The notes under the pieces were generated by a model. The model was given only the letters and a program-made list of their open reading frames with translations. It was not told where the DNA came from and did no database searches. A stretch of 62,501 nt of DNA from Candidatus Poseidoniaceae archaeon (lineage in GTDB: Archaea; Thermoplasmatota; Poseidoniia; Poseidoniales; Poseidoniaceae). The position numbers and the translations under genes are program-made. Position 1 is the first letter of the stretch, and each line of letters begins with the position of its first letter. Below are positions 31,001 to 38,495 of this stretch, piece by piece. Where the stretch lies: the NCBI GenBank assembly GCA_949373075.1, contig CASIBX010000011.1, forward strand, positions 1-62,501, in the 5' to 3' direction.

Positions 31001-34000
31001 ATGTCCTCTAACCGAAGAGCGCTGATTATGGTCGCGCTTTTCGTTCTGAGTAGTATACAAATACCTATTTCTAATATTGAAGAACCTGTATCTTTGGATT
31101 CTATTACTGAAGGTTTTAGCACAGAAAACGATATTTGGAACGAATCTCCATTACGAACAGTCGCTGTACCAGATGGTTTCAACCTTTCAACTGCGATAGA
31201 TTACAGTGACGTTGCTGTTTTGATTAACAATCAATCTGAAGCGAGTCGAACTATTGGCTGGGCCTTTGTGACTGCGAGGAATATTTCTGCAGAACGGATT
31301 TTCATATTCGACAACTCATCTACCCCTACTGATGAAACGATTAACAGAGACAAATTTGACACATATTTCCTCGATCCCTTTAGAGCGATGCTATCGACAT
31401 ACAATGGAACTGATATCAATTATCTTGTGTCAACCAAAGGTGTGCCTTTGAGAATAAATGGTGGGAATAACAAGGCCTCTTTCGACCAAGAGATCTCATT
31501 GGTTGGCGGAAGTTATGATGCTGAAATAGGAACTGACTGGTGGGGCACCCATGGTTATGGGCCATTGGCGGGCAAGGAATTGAAAGAATTCACTCGCGAT
31601 GAATATGGTTTTTTCTTAGTAACTAGATTGACAGGATATACGGTTGAAACCGCTTTAGAATTGATTGAGAAAGCGAATGACTCGTATGGTTCAAGAGGAA
31701 CGCTCATACTAGATTTAGCAACAAATCGAAATGATACAGGATACAAATTTTGGAATGATGATCTGTATGTAACAAATAGCACGCTCAATGGTACGAAAAA
31801 TCTACCAGTGATATTCGATGAAGAAACTGAATTCTTGACAAATATGTCTAACGTAATTGGTTATGCATCTTGGGGCAGCAATGATGGTAATTGGAATAAT
31901 AACTATCTCTCAAATGGGGGGTTTGACACAACTGACACTTCTTGGTCTAGTGGTTCTAGATACTGGAACGCATCAGCGCCTACCGTTGCAAGTGGGGATG
32001 AATTCATTTGGAATTACCAAACAGCAACTAAACAAGGCGGAAATGGAGCATTAGAAGCCAAGATATCCACCGAATGTAATCAAGAGTCTGGCGATTTATT
32101 GCCAGGGATTTTTGCTGAGTACTTCGATAACGAAGGAATCAGTTTCAGTACTGCCAGTATGCCTGACTTAATCGATAGAGTACCCGACCACGTCAGAATC
32201 GAAAATTCCTTAGCTTATTCATCATCCAATAATCCATACTCCGGCCTCGATGATAGATTCAAGAATAATTGGGGTGCAAGATTTAGTGGATTAATCGATA
32301 TCCCTGAAAATGGAAATTGGACTCTTTACCTCAACACAGATGACGGCTCTGAATTATGGATTGACGGTCAAAGTGTAATTCAAAATTACGGAAGCCATGG
32401 CATGAGAGAGTATTCTGCCACGATTAATTTGACAGCAGGTCACCACGATTTTAGAATCGAATTTTTCCAGGGCGGAGGGCCTCATGGATTACGGTTTTCT
32501 TGGGAAGGACCCAATGTCAGTAAGGCAACTATTCCTGCTTCAGCATTCTTAGTAGCTGGAGATTACACACCTGAATCAAATAACTTGATTCATCATTGGG
32601 ATTTTGAAGAAGGTACTGGGAATGAGTCTAGCGATAATGCCGCAAATGACTCTAATTTCACACTCTATGGAATGAACTCATCCAACTGGAAGACTTGTGT
32701 TGACGGTAACTGTCTATGGTATGATGGTAGTGACGATTATGCTAAGGTGAATGTTGATGATTGGCTAGGTAACTTCACTATCAGTCAATGGGTATGGGCC
32801 AATGTAACTAATCAAACAACGTACGCTGCTACCTTTGCTATCGATGATAATGCAGGGTCGAATCAGTCGTTCCAGCACATGGTATCTGGAGCCCAATGGA
32901 AACTTCATAATAATCAGTCACAGACATTTGGCGACGTTATAGCTCAGCAATGGACTCACCTAGTAACCGTATTCGATGGCGGAGAAACCCGACAGTATTT
33001 CAATGGAGTTTTAGTAAATACAAACAATTATCCCAATGGTTCGGTGAATAATTTCGACCTTTACAAGTTAGGAGTAAACCGAGCAGGTAGTGCATATTTC
33101 GAAGGAATGATAGACAATGTAATGGTTTGGGACACTGCCTTAAGCAATGGCTCAGTTACCGTTTTGAGTAGAGATATTGTGAATAATTGCTCAGCGTATT
33201 CAGGAAATGGCCAGGACGTTGCATATCTAGAAACCACACATGATATTCCTGAAAACTTCACAAATCATGCTTGGGTGATTTATGCCCACGGGATGAGAAC
33301 TGGTGATGTATTTGGAGAATACAACATTCAAGTTTCATCTTTTGATTCTAATGGAACACTGATGTCTCAAAACCTTTCTTCGGATACTGCTTTTACAACA
33401 TCATGGAACTCAGAAACTATGAGATTCAGACCTCACCCTGAGGCTACGTCCTTACAGATTAGAATTTCATTAGACATAGTGCCTACATCTACAGATGGTT
33501 CCCTGTTCGTAGACTCGGCTGTATTAAGAATAATCAGACCACATATGAATTGGGTAAACGGCTCAATTGTCGAAACGGCAGTTAGCACCAGTGCTCGTTC
33601 ATTTAATTGGGGAACTTCCTATGGCCAATCTTTAGTTGCTGATATTTTAGAAGATGGAGCTAGTGGAATCAAAGGATATGTGTATGAACCATATTTGACC
33701 GCTGTATCCTCTCCTAGTGTCTTACTGTCATCATACACAAGTGGATTCAATTTGGCAGAATCATATGCAGCTGCTAATACCATGACTGGTTGGATGGGAG
33801 TTGTTGTTGGCGACCCAAAGATGAGTCCTTATGCCGATATTGTTCATGATCTCGAAATTATTGATGTCAGAATTGTGGATAATGTATCTGTTGACCAACA
33901 TTTCAATATTGAAATTGCGATTCAAAATATGGGCCCAGGCGAAGGGGTTGGCGAACTGAAAATTTTGGACAAACTAGGAAGCGTAGTGTTGGCAAACCAA

Positions 34001-36124
34001 TCGATTACCATTCCTAACGGTTCACAGAATGGCAGTCGCCAAATTTTAGTTTTGCAAATGAACACCTCTAGAGAAGGTTGGAATAATCTTGTTATTCGGT
34101 GGGAAGGAACTTCTCCTCTGCATCCTGAAAGAAATATTGACAACAATATTTTCGATATGACTCTCTGGGTAAATTCGCCTCCAGTGGTAGAAGATATCTT
34201 TTGTGATTCGAGCCAATATAGTCGAGGAGACAGATTTGTTTGCAGTGTTGAAGCGAGTGACGATAGTGCAGTTACAGGAGTTGATATCGCTTGGAGAATT
34301 AGCTGGGGCAATAATAGCAGCACTGAATGGACTTGGCAGAATACCGGTAGCCAAGACGGTGTTTTGTGGTGGACAACTATTGCTCTACCTTCAGATATAC
34401 CTCTCGGAGTTCTCGACATTTCAGTTCAGGTAAGAGATGCCTCTAATTTGAGTGTAAATTCAACCTCACCCGCAATAGCATTGATTCGAGATGCTCCTGC
34501 CTTCTGGTTTGGCATACATGTTGCAGGAGTGGATGACCCTGAATGGGGCGGGGCTTCTGTACTAACTTCAGCCCCACTAACCGGAATAAAAAGAGGTCAT
34601 ATTTTGACATTGAGAGCGTGCGTACTAGATCCAGACCACGAACCTGGAAATCAAACGCCAATATTTAGTGCAAGCAGAGGCCTGATAGATGGAATTACAC
34701 ATCGCTCAGGAAGTAGCGTCGACCAACATTGCTACATATCTTCATTTGCAGTTGCGACCGCTACAAGTCTTGATTCATTTACTCTAGAATTGAGAGATTA
34801 TGAAGGAAAGTTCTTGACACGCAGAACTATTTTGATTTCAGACCAATCACCGATAATTGAAATGTCAATTATCGATTCATCAGGAGAAACTGTTGAGAAT
34901 GTACTTGCAGGAGGTGATGAGAGTCTGGAGATTCGAATTTTAGACCCCGATGACTCAGTAAACAGCGCGTATGGGGATGTGACGATTAAGTGGCCAGGAC
35001 AAAGTGCGTACACATTCCCACTAAACTTCGAATCTGGAATTGCGATTCTGCCCTTGTTTACTTCTGAAAGTATCGAAAGTGGAGATTTAGAAATAGACGT
35101 TACGATTACAGGAGCTAATGGTGCAAGTAATTCGTCACACTTTGAGACTCCAATCCTGCTAAGTCCTCCAGAAATAATATCGATTGATTTATGCCAAAAT
35201 GGAATTGAAATTGAAGAATTGATGTTTGGGCAAACCGCAGATGCTGCAGTTAGGATTCGTTCATCTCGGCCATTATCGGAAGTAATTGTGAATTTAGAGC
35301 AAATAGGATGGACGGTAGTTGCCCCTTCGCAGTCACAAACCACGTGTGGAAGTGATGTAGCGGAGCAAAGCGATTCATTCTTCTTTAGAATACAATTAGA
35401 TTCTTCATTCGTTCCAGGTGAAGGGTCTCTTGGAGTTAGAGTAGTAGATATTGATGAAATTGCATCTGTATCTTACCTTCACTTTGAGTTCATGCACTCT
35501 CCACCAACTATCGAAGTCGATCATCCACTAAATGCTAGTTATGAATCTCTACTTGAGATATTAGTCGAAATGGAAGATGCGGATGGTATCGATGCTACAT
35601 GTAGCATTATTTACTCGCAAAATAATACTGACATTTATTCCAGGCCAGATAGTGATGTAGGTGATTTTGATGGAACTGGTATTTGGTCAACCTCTTGGTT
35701 AATGCCTAACAACATAACCGGCAATCTTTCGATAGATGTTTCTTGTATTGACTGGAGCGGCAATATGGTAAATTACTCTGCGGTAATCTTTGTTGAACAG
35801 CCAGAGGAATGTGAAACCGACTGCGACAAGATTAGTACCGACACTGAAGAGGAATCTAAAGCGCTAACTACGCTGATGTTCGGCCTCGGATTACTCCTCA
35901 TTACCATAGTCACATTAGTTACAATACGCGTGCGCACGCGAGGGAATGAGGCTGAAGAGGGGGAAACTTGGCATCTAGATGAGGGTGAACCTGAACGAGA
36001 TGAAAGGATTCCAGAAGGATGGAGTTTGGAAGAATTTTTACTATGGCTCGATGGTGACATGCCAGATGACTGGGAAGAAGAGCAATGGGAATTATATCGA
36101 ACTAGCCTAGATGATCTAAGATAA
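31001..36124 (+). CDS. giant surface protein: TIGR03790-like N-terminus, PA14 domain, LamG-like domain, TM anchor, acidic cytoplasmic tail
   Basis: VLINNQSEASRTIGWAFVTARNI...STKGVPLRI (TIGR03790-like); LPGIFAEYFDN...GNWTLYLNTDDGSELWIDGQSV...GLRFSWEGP (PA14); NLIHHWDFEEGTGN...MIDNVMVWDTALS (LamG); C-terminal TM and EGWSLEEFLLWLDGDMPDDWEEEQWELY. Confidence 0.85.
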   Translation: MSSNRRALIMVALFVLSSIQIPISNIEEPVSLDSITEGFSTENDIWNESPLRTVAVPDGFNLSTAIDYSDVAVLINNQSEASRTIGWAFVTARNISAERIFIFDNSSTPTDETINRDKFDTYFLDPFRAMLSTYNGTDINYLVSTKGVPLRINGGNNKASFDQEISLVGGSYDAEIGTDWWGTHGYGPLAGKELKEFTRDEYGFFLVTRLTGYTVETALELIEKANDSYGSRGTLILDLATNRNDTGYKFWNDDLYVTNSTLNGTKNLPVIFDEETEFLTNMSNVIGYASWGSNDGNWNNNYLSNGGFDTTDTSWSSGSRYWNASAPTVASGDEFIWNYQTATKQGGNGALEAKISTECNQESGDLLPGIFAEYFDNEGISFSTASMPDLIDRVPDHVRIENSLAYSSSNNPYSGLDDRFKNNWGARFSGLIDIPENGNWTLYLNTDDGSELWIDGQSVIQNYGSHGMREYSATINLTAGHHDFRIEFFQGGGPHGLRFSWEGPNVSKATIPASAFLVAGDYTPESNNLIHHWDFEEGTGNESSDNAANDSNFTLYGMNSSNWKTCVDGNCLWYDGSDDYAKVNVDDWLGNFTISQWVWANVTNQTTYAATFAIDDNAGSNQSFQHMVSGAQWKLHNNQSQTFGDVIAQQWTHLVTVFDGGETRQYFNGVLVNTNNYPNGSVNNFDLYKLGVNRAGSAYFEGMIDNVMVWDTALSNGSVTVLSRDIVNNCSAYSGNGQDVAYLETTHDIPENFTNHAWVIYAHGMRTGDVFGEYNIQVSSFDSNGTLMSQNLSSDTAFTTSWNSETMRFRPHPEATSLQIRISLDIVPTSTDGSLFVDSAVLRIIRPHMNWVNGSIVETAVSTSARSFNWGTSYGQSLVADILEDGASGIKGYVYEPYLTAVSSPSVLLSSYTSGFNLAESYAAANTMTGWMGVVVGDPKMSPYADIVHDLEIIDVRIVDNVSVDQHFNIEIAIQNMGPGEGVGELKILDKLGSVVLANQSITIPNGSQNGSRQILVLQMNTSREGWNNLVIRWEGTSPLHPERNIDNNIFDMTLWVNSPPVVEDIFCDSSQYSRGDRFVCSVEASDDSAVTGVDIAWRISWGNNSSTEWTWQNTGSQDGVLWWTTIALPSDIPLGVLDISVQVRDASNLSVNSTSPAIALIRDAPAFWFGIHVAGVDDPEWGGASVLTSAPLTGIKRGHILTLRACVLDPDHEPGNQTPIFSASRGLIDGITHRSGSSVDQHCYISSFAVATATSLDSFTLELRDYEGKFLTRRTILISDQSPIIEMSIIDSSGETVENVLAGGDESLEIRILDPDDSVNSAYGDVTIKWPGQSAYTFPLNFESGIAILPLFTSESIESGDLEIDVTITGANGASNSSHFETPILLSPPEIISIDLCQNGIEIEELMFGQTADAAVRIRSSRPLSEVIVNLEQIGWTVVAPSQSQTTCGSDVAEQSDSFFFRIQLDSSFVPGEGSLGVRVVDIDEIASVSYLHFEFMHSPPTIEVDHPLNASYESLLEILVEMEDADGIDATCSIIYSQNNTDIYSRPDSDVGDFDGTGIWSTSWLMPNNITGNLSIDVSCIDWSGNMVNYSAVIFVEQPEECETDCDKISTDTEEESKALTTLMFGLGLLLITIVTLVTIRVRTRGNEAEEGETWHLDEGEPERDERIPEGWSLEEFLLWLDGDMPDDWEEEQWELYRTSLDDLR

Positions 36125-36145
36125 GTCGTAAATGATATTATTTAT

Positions 36146-36190
36146 CCTCACCTTGCGAATAGTTGTTGTTAGAACTATGAAGTGGTGAGG
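36146..36190. other. structured intergenic element A: nested inverted repeat
   Basis: CCTCACC (36146-36152) pairs with GGTGAGG (36184-36190); inside it ATAGTT (36159-36164) pairs with AACTAT (36173-36178). Confidence 0.55.
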
Positions 36191-36196
36191 AAATGG

Positions 36197-36285
36197 CCCG
36201 CCTCCCATTCGCTATACTGCTCCAATATGGGTCTCGAAAGGGCTCACTGCGCTCAATATGTAGCGCAGTATAGCGGTTTGGCGGG
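36197..36285. other. structured intergenic element B: long-range inverted repeat with an alternative internal hairpin
   Basis: CCCGCC (36197) with GGCGGG (36280); CGCTATACTGC (36210-36220) with GCAGTATAGCG (36265-36275); competing TGCGCT/AGCGCA hairpin around 36248-36267. Confidence 0.6.
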
Positions 36286-36334
36286 GGAAGCATTATAACC
36301 TTCATGTAACCGTAGCCAGTTTGAGGTTTAACCA

Positions 36335-36598
36335 ATGGGTGAAAAGAAATACTTCGTTCTCATGAAGAGCGGAAAAGACACAAGCCAAGTTTTTGCGAGC
36401 AGACAACCACGTGGAGCGGCACTAAAAGCTGCAACACGCGGACACACAGACATCCGTCTGCGTGAGCGTGGGACCAAGAGAGTCCACGTATTCACCGGAC
36501 GCATCGACACTGTCGACAAGCCTGCAAACGGCCCAGCGTGGCTTCCTGACAAGATCAAGAAGGCTAACGTAAAGAAGCAAGGAATCGAGCACCTTTGA
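36335..36598 (+). CDS. chromosomal protein MC1
   Basis: KKYFVLMKSGKDTSQVFASRQPRGAALKAATRGHTDIRLRERGTKRVHVFTGRIDTVDKPANGPAWLPDKIKKANVKKQGIEHL aligns end to end with the recalled methanosarcinal MC1 sequence. Confidence 0.93.
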   Translation: MGEKKYFVLMKSGKDTSQVFASRQPRGAALKAATRGHTDIRLRERGTKRVHVFTGRIDTVDKPANGPAWLPDKIKKANVKKQGIEHL

Positions 36599-36645
36599 AT
36601 TAAGGATGCAATTTTGAATTGCTGATACCCGTTTTGCGGGACTTT

Positions 36646-36683
36646 GCCCTTCTCAGAACTTCGGTTCTGGGAGGGGCTTTTTT
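36646..36683 (+). terminator. intrinsic-terminator-like hairpin (UUCG tetraloop) plus U-tract after the MC1 gene
   Basis: GCCCTTCTCAGAAC-TTCG-GTTCTGGGAGGGGC followed by TTTTTT; about 14-bp stem allowing G-U pairs; preceded by the small hairpin cccgttttgcggg (36629-36641). Confidence 0.75.
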
Positions 36684-36752
36684 AATTTTAGATGTCAATA
36701 TTTAATCTGACATTGAACATTCCTTTATGTCTCAAGTTGATTTCGACGGTTT

Positions 36753-37730
36753 GTGACAACACGTTTCACGATACGTGATTTGGCTAGTTTAGGCTTAGGC
36801 CTTGCTTTCATGTATGTGGGAATTGACCATTTTATTCATCCAGCATGGTATCAACCAATAGTGCCTGAGGTTCTTCCTTCAGCACGATTCTGGGTACTCC
36901 TCAGTGGATTCTTTGAAGCAACCCTGGGTTTAATGTTAATCATACCAAAAACAAGAACAATCGCTTCCATAGGTATGGCTTGGTTACTAGTGCTATTGTA
37001 TTGGGCCAATTTCAATATGTGGTACAACGATATTCCTCTAAATGGCACCGACTATGATGGCAAATGGCACGCCTTCAGGCTGGTAATACAAATTGTTCTA
37101 ATTTTTACAATTACGTGGATAGGAGAAATAACTCCATTCAAAGGCGAAGAAAAGCGTATTCAATCCATGGATGTTTTCAAAGGACGAATATCATCTAGTG
37201 GATTTGCTAGTGGTGATAGAATTGTTGTTGGAGACTGGAAAGAGTCTCCCCTGGGTAGTTTTACCGACATAATGTGGGCTCGTCCTGATGGTCATCGAAC
37301 ATTGATTGCACCCAACCAGGAGGTTGTGGATTATGTTGAAGGAATGTACTCATTTGATGAGATAAAGATTCAAGATATCACTGTTACAGAAAAGCAAAGG
37401 AGATTCACATTAAGTTGTGAATCAATGGATTTAGATTTTAGTTGGAAGAAGGGATGGAAGATCCCGTTTAGAAGGTCGCTATTTTTCATTGCCACCGTTG
37501 AACTATTTTTTGCCAAACTATTTTTTGGCACACGAACACATGGTACTACCAAAAATAACCGAAAGGAATGGTACGCAATTGACCGTGTTTCAAACATAAC
37601 CGATGCTAATGCTACCATTGAAGGAAAGGATGCAGGCGGTAAAATGCCAATGAAGGAGCCATGTAAATTTGGCTTTAGCGAAGCTCCAAAGAAACCATCT
37701 TCATGTGAAGTTAGAACTCATATTCTCTAA
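36753..37730 (+). CDS. DoxX-like membrane protein with uncharacterised C-terminal soluble domain (GTG start)
   Basis: Four N-terminal TM segments with DoxX-like features (GLAFMYVGIDHFIHPAWYQPIVPEVLP); about 180-aa C-terminal domain without recognised motifs. Confidence 0.7.
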   Translation: MTTRFTIRDLASLGLGLAFMYVGIDHFIHPAWYQPIVPEVLPSARFWVLLSGFFEATLGLMLIIPKTRTIASIGMAWLLVLLYWANFNMWYNDIPLNGTDYDGKWHAFRLVIQIVLIFTITWIGEITPFKGEEKRIQSMDVFKGRISSSGFASGDRIVVGDWKESPLGSFTDIMWARPDGHRTLIAPNQEVVDYVEGMYSFDEIKIQDITVTEKQRRFTLSCESMDLDFSWKKGWKIPFRRSLFFIATVELFFAKLFFGTRTHGTTKNNRKEWYAIDRVSNITDANATIEGKDAGGKMPMKEPCKFGFSEAPKKPSSCEVRTHIL

Positions 37731-38075
37731 CAGGTTTCTGAGTGTCATTGGACTGATGATGGAAAGCAATTGGAGTTGCCAATTTTACTCAGTCAATTGG
37801 TTGTTCATTCGGCTTAATATTCATAATCAAATCGAATAACTGCGAATCATCATTCTCTAATTCTGTGATTGCATCATAACTTTCTTCCAAAATATGGCTA
37901 TTCCCTTCCGCAGTGATTACCAAATTGTAATCGGATGAAGCCCTGCGACACATCCGATTACGGTTTGTTGATGCTTCAAGTACAAAATCCGTATTTTTAG
38001 TAATTACTTATTCAATTCCTCTGTTGCAACTATCTTATAGATACAAATCAAATACATGCTTTCAGTGGGCCCAAC

Positions 38076-38345
38076 ATGCGTCTAGAATGGCCCGTCTATG
38101 CATTTACTGCTTGTGTTTTCCTCACTTTTGCTCTAAGTGTTCAGTTCCTTTCCCTTGGCGATGGTGCCGTCGTTGGACTGTTCGTGCTGCTGACCGTGGC
38201 CTATGCATGGGTTGCTTGGTTGATGGTCAAGCAAAAGGCCGTCCTCGAACTTCACTCCTACACCGCCTGCAATACGTGCGGTGAGTTGACACCTTCACAA
38301 GGCAAGTACTGCATGAATTGTGGCGCTGATTTAGATAGTGTTTAG
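38076..38345 (+). CDS. small membrane protein with C-terminal zinc ribbon
   Basis: Two TM segments followed by CNTCGELTPSQGKYCMNCGADL. The overlapping ORF 38024..38284 is rejected. Confidence 0.8.
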   Translation: MRLEWPVYAFTACVFLTFALSVQFLSLGDGAVVGLFVLLTVAYAWVAWLMVKQKAVLELHSYTACNTCGELTPSQGKYCMNCGADLDSV

Positions 38346-38431
38346 AACACAATTTGGAATATCGAACCGGTTAAACAGTGGTTCAATTAGATACAACTTT
38401 TGATTTGCAAAGCTGCACTCAAAGGTACAGT

Positions 38432-38468
38432 CCTCAACTCACCCTCTCGTTTGAGAGGGTGATTGAGG
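38432..38468. terminator. hairpin between convergent genes
   Basis: CCTCAACTCACCCTCTC-GTTT-GAGAGGGTGATTGAGG, near-perfect 16-bp inverted repeat between the zinc-ribbon gene (+) and the EF-hand ORF (-). Confidence 0.6.
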
Positions 38469-38495
38469 TTAGCTTCAGTACTTCTCAGTACAGTT

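Noticed and set aside
33922-34419. Minus ORFs inside the giant surface protein
   Set aside because: Antisense shadow ORFs without recognizable motifs.
38024-38284. Plus ORF (86 aa) with Cys/Arg-rich sequence
   Set aside because: Out-of-frame shadow of the zinc-ribbon membrane protein 38076..38345, which has coherent TM and CxxC motifs.
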